The notes under the pieces: model-generated
Databases searched by the model: none
What the model was told of the DNA's origin: nothing
The model's input: the letters and a program-made list of their open reading frames with translations, nothing else
Part shown: positions 30,423 through 42,076 of the stretch, one piece after another
How positions within the stretch are numbered: position 1 is the stretch's first letter
Layout: each line of letters opens with the position of its first letter
Translations under genes and position numbers: made by a program
Origin: Dactylorhiza incarnata
Lineage: Eukaryota; Streptophyta; Magnoliopsida; Asparagales; Orchidaceae
Reading direction: 5' to 3'
NCBI GenBank assembly: GCA_033032865.1
Contig: JAWHQI010000028.1
Coordinates: 7,459,001 to 7,523,000 of the forward strand
Length of the DNA: 64,000 nucleotides

Positions 30423-33400
30423 ACCCTCTCTCCTACTTGGAATTGGAGGTCCCTTCGTTTCCGGTTGGCAAAAGATGCCATCTTCGCCTGAGCCCGTCGA
30501 AGATGTTGTTTTAAACTATCCAAGATAACATCCCTATCATGGAGATGATCCGCCAAGCTAGCCACCGGGCATTCCCCGGGTAGGTGGCGGAGCACGGTCG
30601 GCGGTGGCCGGCCATATACGGTCTCGAATGGCGAGGTGTTGGCGGCGTGGTGGTATGCGGTATTGTAGGAGTACTCTGCCCAACCAAGCCATTTGGCCCA
30701 CGAACCGGGCCTCTCCCCAAAGAAGCAACGCAAGTATGTCTCCAAGCACCTGTTGAGTACCTCGGATTGGTCATCCGATTGCGGATGATATGTTGTACTC
30801 ATCCGGAGTTGGGTCCCCTGCAGGCGGAATAACTCAGTCCAGAAGCTACTGAGAAAAAGTGGGTCACGATCACTGACGATCGAACGGGGGAACCCATGAA
30901 GACGGACTATCTCCGCGATGAAGCTGTCGGCGGCCGTCGCCGCAGTGTAGGGATGGCGGAGCGGGACGAAGTGCGCGTACTTCGTTAGGCGGTCCACGAC
31001 CACCAAGATGCAATCGAAGCCGTTGGAGCAGGGCAACCGGGTGATGATGTCCATAGCGATGTCCTCCCAGACACGCTCAGGGATCGGTAGGGGCTGCAAG
31101 AGGCCGCTGGGAAACATCGTCTCGTATTTGGCCTTCTGACATGGTAGACAGGCCGCCACGTATGCTTTCACCTGTCGAAGCATGTGGGGCCAGAAAAGCA
31201 AGGCCGCCAACCGACGGTATGTCCGATACGCCCCGGCGTGGCCACCTGCCGGGGTGGAGTGGAACTCCGCAAGCAAAGCCGGAATCATTGCCGACGATGC
31301 AGATAAAACGAGTCTATCCCGATGAAAGAGGCGGCCCCCGATCAGTGTATATGGCGGTCGTGACGATGGGTCGGCCAACAGGGCGGCCCGGATATCCTGA
31401 AGCTGGGGGTCCCGGTCCACCTCGTGCTGAATGGCCGCGGAGTCGTCCCACACCGGCCGGGAAATGGCTGTCAATTCTGGTGCGTGCGGGCGTCGGGAGA
31501 GCGCATCGGCCGCCCGATTCGTCCTGCCCGGACGAAACTCCACCGTGAAGTCGTAGCCGAGCAGCTTGGCCACCCAAACCTGTTGCGTTGGCGTGGCTAT
31601 CTTTTGTTGGAGCAGATAGCGAAGGCTGTGGTGATCGGTGCGGATGACGAAGGGCCGCCCCAGGAGATAAGGCCGCCAATGTTGGACCGCCAAGACCAGC
31701 GCCATAAGCTCGTTCTCGTATGTTGAGCGACTGCGCACCGCGGTAGAAAATGCCCGACTATAAAAAGCAATTGGCCGGCCGGCCTGCATCAAGACGGCGC
31801 CGACGCCGGTGCCCGAGGCATCGCACTCGACGACAAACGGCTGGTGGAAGTCCGGCATGGCTAAAACCGGGCCGTGGACCAAGGCAGACTGGAGCGCCGT
31901 GAAGGCCTCCATGGCCGCTGGCGGCCATGTGAAGGGCCCCTCCTCGGATTTCTTCAGCAGCTGAGTGAGAGGGCGGGCCAAGCCGCCGTAATTTCTGATG
32001 AAGCGCCGGTAGTATCCCGTCAAACCGAGAAAAGCCCGGACGTCGTGCAAGGAGGCGGGAGTCGGCCAACGCAGCACCGCCTGAATTTTGTCTTCAGCCA
32101 TGGCCATGCCGTGGGCCGAAATAGTATGGCCCAAGTAGCTGACCGTCGCCGTGCCGAAGGTGCACTTCTTGTGGTTGACCATTAGCTGATATAGGCGGAG
32201 AGTGGCGAACGTCTCCCGAACATGACGGAGGTGATCCTGCCAAGTGGGACTGAAGACAAGGATATCATCAAAAAAAACAAGGACATGCTTACGCAGAACG
32301 GGCCGAAATATCTCATTCATGGTAGCTTGGAATGTCGCGGGGGCGCTGGTGAGCCCAAACGGCATGACCAAGAACTCGAAATGTCCGTTGTGTGTCCTGA
32401 ACGCCGTCTTTGGCACGTCCTCCGGCCGAACCCGAATCTGATGATAGCCGGCCCGTAGGTCCAGCTTGGTAAAGAAAGTCGCGCCGTGTAGCTCGTCCAG
32501 GAGCTCCTGAATAACCGGGATAGGATACTTGTCCGGGACCGTGGCCTTGTTGAGCTCCCGATAGTCCACACAGAACCTCCAACTGCCGTCTTTCTTGCGC
32601 ACTAGTAACACCGGGCTGGAAAAGGGGCTCGCACTGGGCCGTATGATACCGCCCAACAACATCTCTCGGACGAGTCTTTCTATCTCGTCCTTTTGGGCGT
32701 GCCCATAACGATAGGGTCGCACGGACACCGCCGACGACCCCGGGTGGAGAACAATGGCGTGATCGGTCGGTCGGGAGGGTGGAAGGCCCGGGGGTGCGGT
32801 GAAGATGTCCTCGAAATCCGCGAGGACGGCGCCCATGTCGGCCTTGAGGGGTGCGGCCGCCGCGGAAGGGCTCGCCTGAAGGGGCCATAACCAGGCCGAG
32901 AAATCGACGTCGGCGACGCGTGTCATCGCCCGATACGACAGCGGTGAGCGGAGGAGGGTAGGGTCACCCACCAAACGACATTGTCGGCCCTGTTGCTGAA
33001 AATCCATCGTCATCGAAGCCCAGTTCACTCGGACGTCGCCCAGGGTCTCGAGCCAAGCAACGCCGAGAATAGCGTCGAGGCCGCCTAGCTCGAACATGTA
33101 GAAGTCAGCCATGACCCGGCACGGCCCCACGGTCATGGTAACATCCCGGCATTGGCCCAAGGTCGGACGACGGCGGCCATCGCCCAAGCACACCGAAAAG
33201 TCTGGTGACGGATCCACCGGTATGGCGAGCTCTTGCGCCAGATGGGAGGACATGAAGTTGTGACTCGCCCCGCTATCCACCATCACGATGACGGTGCGGT
33301 TGTGTAGTTCGCCGGCCAACTTCATGGTGCGGGGCCCCGTTAATCCCCCCACGGAGTAGAATGGCAGTTCCAGCACGTTGAGGGGGGCGTCCTCGAGGTC

Positions 33401-34484
33401 GGCCGTAGGTGGGTCTGGTGGTGGCTCCAAGGGTGGCAAGTCCTCGGCGAGGGCGTAACCCTCACTGTCGCTAAAGATAGCGTGGAATTCTTTGACCGGG
33501 CAAACATGCTGAGGCGAGTATGGTTGGCGGCAGCGGAAACATAAACCGCAGCGCCGAAGGTCATTGTAGTCGACGGTGGAGATGCGGTTGGGGCCGTCCG
33601 GGCGTGCCGGCCGACCGTGGGCCACGGGGGTCGGTCGAGGACCGGTGTCCCGCACGGGATGAGGACGGAAGGGGGTGGGCCGGAGTGCCGAGGGCCGATG
33701 TCCGCTTCGACCGCACGGGCAAGTTCCAGGGCTTCTGAGACCGTGCGTGGGTGATGTGTGAATGCGAGAGCGGATATTGGGAAGGAGACCTTGCAGAAAA
33801 AATCCCAGGTAATGGTCGGGCGGAAGGCCGGGAACTTGTGTGACGAGAGCCACGAACTCATCGATGTATGCGTCCACCGTTGTTGATTGGCGGGCGGAGC
33901 AAAGCCGCTCGATAGCGGAGCCCGTGTAGCGAGAATCATAACGGCTGATCATCTCGTGTTTGAACTCCTGCCACGGAATGAGGGGTTGCACTTGGCGAAG
34001 CCAACGTGCCCAATGGAGGGCCGAGCCGTCCATACCGACCATGGCGGTGCCGACGCGGTCTGCCGGGGGGGTACCATTAAGGTCGAAATATTGCTCCGTA
34101 CGGGCGATCCAGCCCATAGGATCCGTCCCGGAGAATGGCGGAACATCCATCGCCATAGTGGGGCGAATAGCGGCTACCGGCGGGACGACGGGAAGCGGCT
34201 GGGGCGCCGCCGGCGCACGGAAGCCGGCCGCGAGCGGGGACGGGGGAAGACCGAGGACCGAAGTGGTGTCGGTCGGGGGGGGACTGTTGCGGCGGTGTGC
34301 TTGGCGACGGCAGCAACGCCTCCAGGCGCGCGAGGAGGGCCTGCTGGCTTGAGCGGATGTCTTCCACCGCGGCGTGAAGGCTGGCGATCTGGGAACCATG
34401 GAGTGTGAGGCTTTCCGCGACCTGGATGTCGGCGTCGGCGGCAGTGGAGGGATCAGCGGGGTGGAGGCGCGTGTTCGGAGCCAT
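30423..34484 (-). pseudogene. Element E gag-pol (frameshifted in gag, cut by solo LTR at its 3' end)
   Basis: One long polyprotein. Gag probably starts at the ATG at 34482-34484 (MAPNTRLHP), with a coiled-coil-like N-terminus (SLHAAVEDIRSSQQALLARL). It changes frame in a C run near 34280, then gives the gag core (MDVPPFSGTDPMGW, EFKHEMISRY). Two further compensating shifts lie near 33760 and 33700. A cysteine-poor knuckle (CFRCRQPYSPQHVC) follows. Pol is then open from the protease (VDSGASHNFM) through RT (DYRELNKATV, catalytic FFDD near 32265). It continues into RNase H (VVECDASGTGVG) and integrase (CLPCQK, MDIITRLP, VSDRDPLF, and QSDDQSEVLN holding the catalytic E). It ends at the solo LTR in QVGERV. 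An isolated Asp replaces the usual Gly in the SDDQSE motif. Confidence 0.9.
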
Positions 34485-34536
34485 GAGGGTTTCCGGCGGC
34501 TGAGCAAGAGTGGGCGGAGATGGCAGGTCGGACCAA

Positions 34537-34959
34537 TGTTACCGCTGCGGTAACGGGCCGCCGATAGGAGCGGCGGTAGCGGCAAGGGTAGCGGACGGGG
34601 CTGACGCCGGGCGATAGCGGCGGCGGCTGAAGGGAGTCGGGCGGGAGAAATCGAGAGGGAGAGGAATAGAGAAAGAGAGAGAGACAAGGGGAGCAGCCCC
34701 TCCTAAGTTGATTGATCCAAAGATGAGAAACATAACCCTAGGTGCTCCCTTATATAGGGGGAAACCACCACATCATTAGAGTTCAAAATAAAATAACATA
34801 ATCAAAATGCTGAAAGATAACTAGGACCGGTCGGCCCTTTAGATGGTCTTCTCCAAATTGCCCGGTTCGGCGCGGGGCCTAGTGTTGTCGCTTGGTCCTG
34901 CGCGCGCCCTCCTCGAATAGACCTGCCATTCCGGCTCGTCAGACTGGAGGTCGGTAACA
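34537..34959 (-). repeat. Element E 5' LTR
   Basis: Matches 29159-29582. TATA box on the minus strand at plus 34749-34756. Target copy GAAAG follows at 34960-34964. Confidence 0.93.
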
Positions 34960-37502
34960 GAAAGCCAGCCAGTTATTGCTGCCACCACTGCTCATTGGTT
35001 TCATCGTGTTTCTTCTCTTTTGTTTTCTGGAGCCAGCATGCAGCAAACTAAAGAATCTAGACACAAAAGATAATGGTAGTTCTAGGACAACCAGAGCATG
35101 TGTTTAGTTGTAATAAATATAAAAAAATGAAGAAATGTTTTATGTTAATGAAGCATAGTCATGAAGTATAAAAATTAAGAATAAAAATATTAAATCAAGA
35201 ATAAATATCAAAAGGGTTTGATATAAATCCAAAAAAACTGCACATGTAAAATGTACTCAATCCAAAATCCCAGTATGATGTTTCCTTCAATTTGCCCAAG
35301 CAATGAGACCCCTTGCTGAATTCTCGCATGCCCATGTTGAATTATTATTTTACTACTCAACGTTCTTGAATCTGATATTTTTGGAGGAGAGACTCTGACA
35401 ACTGTAAACATAATATATAAGAGGTTAATGTTGGTGATAATATTAATCTAAATGAACTCTCAGAGGAGACTAATGTTGATGTGTGCATTGCCTAGGAGCA
35501 GCATTGCCTATGTGATTGCAAGTCCTGCTTCATGCAGGTAAGTTGCAACCTGCAGTCCTAACTGAAGATGGAATTTAGATTTAGTTTCACCCTCGCAGGA
35601 TTGTGACACTTAATCCCAATATTGTAGCACGTCTCCTGTGCACATCAAAAGAACTTATTGTAACCCCTTCAGGATACAAGTGCTTATAAACATTGTCTCT
35701 TAATGCAACTGGAACTAATGTTGATCGGGATCTCAATTCCAGTGGTGAATGAGAAGATTTTCATACTAACAGTGATGATAAGGACGATCTTCCAATGTAT
35801 TGGAAGCAAAATAAGATGTTTTTGTATGTCATCCTCACTTTCATGTTACAACAAAATCAGATAGAAATGAATCCCTGGTGTTGTGGAACATTAAAAGGTT
35901 TTTTTTATATGGTGTATAGAAGGAGAAAGAAAATAAAGAATTTGGTTTTAACTCCAAAACATTATAGAACCAACTATCGCCTAAACTGAAAACAACATCA
36001 TGCAAAAATATGAAATCGTAAATGAGATCACCCAAAATAATGCCTAACCTGAGAACGATTGTGGAAGTGGAGAACACGTCTATGGGTGGCAATCCATGTC
36101 TCATGTCACCACCTTCAGGAAAGTTCGTTGTTTAACATTTAGATAAATACATGAAGAAGCATATTATGGGTAAAAGTTCACTGTTTAACTTCTACAGCAT
36201 TGCTCAGGACAATAATAATATCATTTTTCCATTAAAGAACAACACTAAACATGAGAAAAAGTATAAAAATACAAATTAATTATTTAGATTGATGTTGTTC
36301 TTCAGCTAAAAAAACTTCCTAGCTAACCCAAAATTTCTAATTATTATCTGTAACCAGAGGAGTCCAGGTGGAGGAGATGAAAAATGTCAAGGGAATACAC
36401 TTCCATGTGCTGCATGAATTTGTCGCGGGTGCTTTGTCTTGGAGTTATTTCAGCTGAAATTTGTAGTAAAAGCAAAACTTGATAACGAACACAATATATT
36501 GGTTATTAGTCAAATAGAATAGCTTCGTAATAAACTGTATTGGTACGATTGCACAAACACAAAATAATGATTATTAGTTGATTTAAAAGCAAAGCAGGGT
36601 GACAAAAAATTGAAATGCACCGTCATTATACAACAATTATAGCTGAATTAATTAAGCAGCAGTATCATGGAACCTTTATACAGAAATGCAGCTCAAATTT
36701 TTTAGAAATAACTAACAATGCTTATTTTTTGAAGCTCACATAGTAATCCAATATATAAGAGGTGAATAAATTGCATCAATATTATATCAATGAATTCATA
36801 AAAATGTAAGTCTTGGTTAGGGGTAAAGCAGATCTTGGGAATTTTGGAGAAAAAAAAATAAATGCCACTGCCTTCTTCAACCAATGCCGTCTTCTTCAGC
36901 CCTAGAAGAAAAACCATGAAAGGCGGCCACATGGAGTTTGGAAGAAGAGGAGAAGTTGTCGCAGTGCAACCCGGGGGTCACGAAGGAGACGATCTCTATT
37001 TCTCCGAAGGATTTCAGAACCTCCTAGCAGACATGAGGATTTCTATTTCTCCGAAGGATTTCAGAACCTCCTAGCGACATCCTCTCCGTTGAAGACCAAC
37101 TCGTCATTCCCAATCCGTCCTGTCTAGAGTTTTTGAAGAGGATGCATACCTGTGTAGGGTTTTTGAACCGGCCAAAGCCGGAGAGGAATTCCCTAAACTG
37201 GAGTCGAAGGAGAAAGTGCAGCAGGTGACCCCTCTGCAGATTTTGGTGGCCCCTTTGCAGAAACTCTGGGGAACGGAAGCAGGTGGTTTATGCCACTAAA
37301 AATAAATCCTCGCCTAAGCGGGGATGCGAGCGCAGAGATGAAGGAAATAGAGTTGCCGACTGCGGGGTAGGTCTAGGAAGGAGTCATCGTCGGGCTCGAT
37401 CTGAAACTATGACGGAGTTGCCGACTGCGAATACCTAGAAGAGGAGGCGGTGACGTTGCAGCGGGAGAAAGGGTGGAATGCGCATGTGCGAGCGGGAGGC
37501 GA
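34960..37502. other. CACTA interior right of element E, no gene recognised
   Basis: AT-rich to about 36850, then more GC-rich. Frames in 35795-36104 and 36702-37074 do not resemble known proteins. A 32-base direct repeat (CTATTTCTCCGAAGG and on) lies at 36995-37026 and 37043-37074, a recent small tandem duplication. Confidence 0.5.
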
Positions 37503-37751
37503 AATTTTTCGGTCCGGTCTCCGGACCATCTCTAGGAGATCAAAAATGGGAGATCATTTTTGATCTCCTATGGAGATCCTTTTCGATCTCCCAGAGATCA
37601 TTTTAATTGATATCAAAATATAATTTTTTGGAGATGAAAACATGATTTTCTGATGATCTTTTGGATTGTTTTTGATCTCCCAAAATAGCTTTATCTTTCT
37701 TACAAAAAAATATATGGCACAAGTGTTCTACGGACTCCGGACAGAAAAATT
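37503..37751. mobile_element. Possible small foldback MITE inside the CACTA element
   Basis: Imperfect inverted ends AATTTTTCGGTCCGG (left) and AATTTTTCTGTCCGG (right, read inward), enclosing internal foldbacks of GAGATCAAAAATG type with GATCTCC repeats. I see no clear target duplication, so the call is tentative. Confidence 0.35.
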
Positions 37752-38029
37752 GAACGGTTCTTATTAATCAAGCCATTCTTATTGTCTCTCTGATCGCGCC
37801 AAATTATTCACGTCAACTCTTTTTTGTCGTTCATTCTCTCACAGTACCTCACCTCATCGGTCAGGTCCCCTAACATTGACGTAGCTATGAAAATATTGGG
37901 GCGGTGGCAACGTGAATCGTATTACCTCCAAAAATGTTTTCATAAGAAACAAAAATTTTGATAGGCACATGAAGCGCATTCTCATTAGAAGAGAATAAAT
38001 GAATTTTTAATGAAAGAAACTCCAAAATT

Positions 38030-38235
38030 TTGATAACTAGTGACTAATTATTTTAGTCACTAAATGAATAATTTAGTGACTAAATTATTTTTTGTCATTA
38101 AATATTTTAGAAAAATTAACTATAGTGACGGAACTTATATTTAGTCACTAAAGATATGTCTTTAATGACCAAATATTTATTTCGTCACTAAAGACACGTC
38201 TTTAGTGACGAACTATATTTCGTCACTAAAGAGGT
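38030..38235. repeat. CACTA right subterminal repeats
   Basis: About ten copies of TAGTGAC / GTCACTA in both orientations within 200 bases, up to the abrupt junction with element D. Counterpart on the left at 27930-28150. Confidence 0.8.
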
Positions 38236-38432
38236 GTCATCTGCATCTCTCAACCAGAGGCATTCTCAATTGCCCGATCCTGCTTGGAGAATTGCAAGTC
38301 GACGCCGACCTCATAGTTCTGGATATGACAGAGTTCGACGTAATCCTGGGAATAAATTGGTTGGTCGCGTATCGAGCAAAGCTGGACTATGTGGCGAAGA
38401 GGGTCAATCTCAGCGTTGATGGCAAGGACTAC
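38236..38432 (+). repeat. 197-bp flank duplication, right copy
   Basis: Repeats 27710-27906 of element D's protease. It retains the Trp codon that is a stop in the left copy, so it is the less damaged of the two. Confidence 0.9.
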
Positions 38433-41097
38433 ATCGTTCATGTTCAGACCCGCAATCGCCTGAAGGTAATCTCTGTTGTACGCGCCACTCGACTTCTTAG
38501 CCAAGAATGCTCTGCCTGCTTCGTTTATGCTTCGCACTCGGATGCTATCTCTCCTCAACTCGAGTCTATTCCTGTTGCTTCGGAGTTTCCTGACGTGTTC
38601 CTCGTCGAATTGCCTGGGATGCCTCCTGATCGAGATGTAGAGTTTTGTATTGATGTAGAGCCTAGAACGCGCACCATATCTAAAGCTCCTTATCGTATGG
38701 CACCGCGTGAGCTAGAAGAACTCAGATCGCAGTTAGACGAATTGCTTGAGCGTGGGTGCATTCGCCCTGGCTCTTCACCTTGGGGTGCCCATGTACTCTT
38801 CGTGAAAAAGAAGGATGGATCCATAAGATTGTGCATCGACTATCGATATCTTAATAAGGTGACCATCAAGAATAAGTACCCCCTTCCGCGTGTGGATGAT
38901 CTATTCGATCAGCTTAAGGGCAGTCAGTCTTTCCCAAGATAGATTTCAGGTCGGGTTACCATCAGCTGAAGATCAAGGACTCCGACATCCCCAGGACGGC
39001 CTTCCGGACTCGGTATGGTCATTTCGAATTTTTGGTGATATCTTTTGGGTTGACTAACGCCCCTCCTGCATTCATGGACATGATGAACCGTGTCTTCTGT
39101 GAGTACCTGGATAAGTTCATCATCGTCTTCATTGATGATATCCTGGTCCACTCCAAGACCCGCGAGGAGCATGCAACCCATCTTAGACTCACTCTCTCCA
39201 CCCTTCGTCAGCATCAGCTTTATGCCAAGTTGGCAAAATGTGAGTTCTGGCTGGATCGTGTTGCCTTCTTAGGCCACGTCATTTCAGGAGATGGACTTTC
39301 TGTTGATCCTGCCAAGATTTTCAGCAGTTATGGACTGGAAGCGACCTTCTACCCCTATCGAGATCCGCAGTTTCCTTGGTTTGGCTGGCTATTACCGACG
39401 CTTCGTCAAGGGTTTCTCCTCTCTTGCTTCCCCCGTGACTCGACTGACTCAAAAGCATGCTAAATTCGAGTGGTCAGATCAGTGCGAACAGTCCTTTTCT
39501 GAGTTGAAGCAACGTCTGTGTTCAGTGCCTGTTTTAGCTCTTCTGTCAAAAGGGTTGGACTTTTCAGTTTACACGGACGCTTCCGGAGTTGGTTTGGGTT
39601 GTTTTCTGATGCAGGATGACCGTGTTATTGCTTATGGGTCGAGGCAGTTGAAGGTTCACGAACGCAACTACCCCACGCATGATCTGGAGTTCGCTGCGGT
39701 GGTGTTTGCTTTGAAGCTTTTGCGTCATTATCTCTATGGCGTGAAGTGTCACTTTTTCACCGACCACCAGAGTTTAAAGTACATCTTTGTTCAGAAGAAC
39801 CTCAATCTTCGTCAGAGGCGTTGGCTCAAATTCGTGGCAGATTATGGCTTGCAGCTCACGTATGTTCCTAGTAAAGCCAATTCAGTGGCAGATGCGTTGA
39901 GCCGGCATGCCTCCGTAGCTGCTTGTGCGCCCATGTCAGCAATTCTAGCAGCCTTGATTGATGACCTCGATCGGATGGATATATCCATCGCACCCGAGGG
40001 TCATGAAGAGGTTTCTGTTCCGTTGTGGGTAGAGCAGATGAAGGATTTACAGCCATCTGATCCCGCACTCCAGCGCATCCGTCGACAGGTTGAACTTGGG
40101 AATCTTCCGGATTTCTCTATCTCTGATGATGTTCTGCGTTTCCGAGGCCGCCTCTGCATTCCTGATGTTCCTGAATTGCTCGATAGTATTTGCCGAGAAG
40201 CTCACGAGTCCCGCACATCTGATCATCCAGGCAATAATGTGATGTATCATGACTTAAAACAAATTGTTTGGTGGTCTGGTATGAAGAACTATATAGCTCG
40301 CTTCATCTCTCGATGACTGACGTGCCAGAAGGTGAAAGCTCAGCGTCAGCGTCCTGGTGGCCTTTTGCAGCCTTTGCATATCCCCGAATGGAAGTGGGAA
40401 GATGTTTCTATGGACTTCATCACGGGTTTGCCCCGTACTCCGAGAGGGCATGATGCTATTTGGGTCATAGTGGATCGCATGGCGAAAGTGGCTCACTTCA
40501 TCCCGTACAAGGAAGGCCACTCCACTGAGAAGATGGCCCGGATTTATGTTTCTGAGATAGTTAGGCTTCATGGGATTCCTCTGCGGATTGTTTCTGATCG
40601 TGACTCGAGGTTCGTTTCGCACTTTTGGAAGGGTTTTCAGCAAGCTTTGGGTACCGAGCTCAACATGAGCACCGCTTATCATCCAACTACCGATGGGCAG
40701 ACCGAAAGGGTTAATCAGATTCTTGAAGACATGCTTCAGTGTTATATTCTGGACTACAAGGGAGCTTGGGATGAGCACCTACCGTTGGTTGAGTTCGCCT
40801 ACAACAATAGCTGTCAGGAGAGCCTCAAGATGGCCTCCTTCGAAGCATTGTATGGGCGTCGTTGTCGGACTCCTCTCTATTGGTCAGAAGTTGGTGAGAA
40901 GGTGGTGTTGGGCCCTGAGTTACTTCAGGAAATGGAAGAAGCCACCAAGAAGACTCGTCTTCAGCTAAGTCGTATCATTGAGAGGCAGAGGAAGTATGCT
41001 AATCAACGCCGCCGTCCGTTGGAATTTGCAGTAGGTGATCAGGTGTTCTTGAAAGTTTCTCCCATCCCTGGGGTGAAACGGTTTGGTCGCCAAAGTT
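38236..41097 (+). pseudogene. Element D pol: end of protease, RT, RNase H, integrase; frameshifts, stop, 3' truncation
   Basis: Continuation of D's polyprotein after the CACTA element. Order: protease tail (FDVILGINW); RT with [11 protein letters not shown]; a one-base shift near 38935; the RT catalytic FIDD near 39127; a second shift near 39320. RNase H follows ([20 protein letters not shown]), then the integrase zinc domain. A TGA at 40314-40316 falls just before the LTCQ of the HHCC motif. The catalytic core has [12 protein letters not shown] and DGQTERVNQ. The sequence stops matching at 41097, right after GVKRFGR, so the GPF module, chromodomain and 3' LTR are missing. The RT domain has LNK and PLPRVDD motifs typical of the Tekay/Del group and very close to element A. 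Confidence 0.92.
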
Positions 41098-42076
41098 GAC
41101 GTGTTGGCTTTTGGGGAGACAGTGATGAATGAGCCCGTATAGGTGGAGTCACCTTGTCATTTTTTATTATCGGCCTCCATTCATAATTTGATTGAATTTT
41201 GTTCTTATTGTTCAAATTTACAAGTTTATTTTGGAATTGATTCTTAGGAAAGTTGATTTCAGTTAATATTTCCAATGGAGTGGTTTTATTTTGTAAATGA
41301 ACATGATTAGTCTTTTTAGGAATTTCATTTACTTGCATAAGGCTTTTCCTACTCCATTTGTTCAAATTATTTAAGTTATGAAAATTTATATTCATCTCGC
41401 TCTTGGACTTAAGGTGTTTTTGTAGATTTTCCTTTTGTGAGTTTCTTTATGATTTCCTTGAGCAAAATGATCTTAGTTTCCAATTCATTATTTTAAATTT
41501 TTAAATTTTGTCTAGCTTTATTATATTCTTTTGTGTTGTTTTTAAGTGTGGAGACTATTTATTCGATGTGAGCTTGATATTTACTTCTGAATTCTTCAAA
41601 AGTCTCATCCATTTCTTTAATTTCAGTTTTATAATTTTCACACTTAGCACAATCAGTTTTTAATGATAAAATTTCTAGATGAAGTTTTTTATTATTTTCT
41701 TTTGACATGATAAGCTCTTTTTCAAGTGCCTTGTTTTTTCGTTCAAATTATTAAATGGTTTAACAGTTTCAACTGAAGAGCTTGGTGGAGAGCAAGACAC
41801 ATCCGTTTTGGTTTCTACACTAAGTAGTGTTTTTAGTTTTTTATTTTCTAAATGTAGATTAGAATTAATACAAGTTAGTTTCTTAATCCTACACTTAGCA
41901 GATTCTAGCACACGTAGTGTAGGTAAAAAGGATATAGTAGGGAGGGTAGCATTTCTTACATTGGTGAGCGAACGACGCTTTTGATCTTCATTTAATATGT
42001 GCCCGTTGATGCTCTGATTCACGTTCTTATTCCGCACTCCGATGAACTTTTTCATTATTGCATGAGGGAAAGTGTT
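41098..42076 (-). pseudogene. Element G: coiled-coil-like gag/linker fragment of a copia (Sirevirus-like) element
   Basis: Begins abruptly where element D stops. On the minus strand, interrupted frames give Lys/Asn/Leu-rich, coiled-coil-like protein (NSNLHLENKKLKTLL, then LKKSLSCQKK in 41675-42055; further pieces to 41098). This resembles the linker between gag and protease in plant Sireviruses, but I recognise no catalytic motif. The element continues on the far side of element F in 48126-48975, because F's target copies GTGTT join them. The frame runs without stop across that join. The assignment rests on composition and neighbours rather than on a diagnostic domain. Confidence 0.4.

Larger units (their letters stand above)
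29159..34959 (-). mobile_element. Element E: compact Reina-type chromovirus with nested solo LTR
   Basis: LTRs of 424 and 423 bases (TGTTACCGCTGCGG to AGGTCGGTAACA) flank a single gag-pol region on the minus strand. Target duplication GAAAG at 29154-29158 and 34960-34964. The LTRs differ at about five positions by eye, so this is a young insertion. The size (5.4 kb without the solo LTR), the short LTRs and the coding end overlapping the 3' LTR fit the Reina group. The sequence after the 5' LTR in the minus sense is TTGGTCCGACCTGCC, which does not match the initiator-Met primer site used by A, B, D and J. Confidence 0.93.
27907..38235. mobile_element. CACTA (En/Spm-type) transposon, right terminus missing, carries nested element E
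   Basis: The left end is CACTACAAAAAAA, the classic CACTA terminus, preceded by TAC as the possible 3-bp target copy. Both ends have dense subterminal copies of GTCACTAAA / TTTAGTGAC (27930-28150 in direct view, 38030-38230 on the right), the pattern of transposase-binding repeats. The right end stops within the subterminal repeats. No TTTTTTTGTAGTG terminus is found before element D resumes at 38236. Without element E it is about 4.5 kb. No transposase frame is recognised, so it is non-autonomous. It holds possible captured gene pieces and a microsatellite. Confidence 0.88.
6215..41097 (+). mobile_element. Element D: old Tekay/Del-type gypsy, split by nested insertions, 3' end missing
   Basis: Reconstructed order: 5' LTR (6215-6695 plus 24048-25531), primer site 25534, leader, gag 26214-27469, intron, protease from 27569, and RT-RNase H-integrase 38236-41097. 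Gypsy B interrupts the LTR and a CACTA element interrupts the protease region. The LTR ends GGTCGTGACA, as in element A's family (GTTGTGACA), and the coding parts are close relatives of A. The left end is inferred from a TGTAAT at 6215, where the Tat-like remnant stops; it cannot be proven because the 3' LTR and target duplication are absent. Coding frames carry several frameshifts and stops. D is the oldest element of its nest, since everything between 6696 and 38235 that is not D inserted later. Confidence 0.75.

Noticed and set aside
31141..31548. Plus-strand frames of 100-190 codons between 30584 and 34408
   Set aside because: They are shadows of element E's GC-rich gag-pol on the opposite strand.
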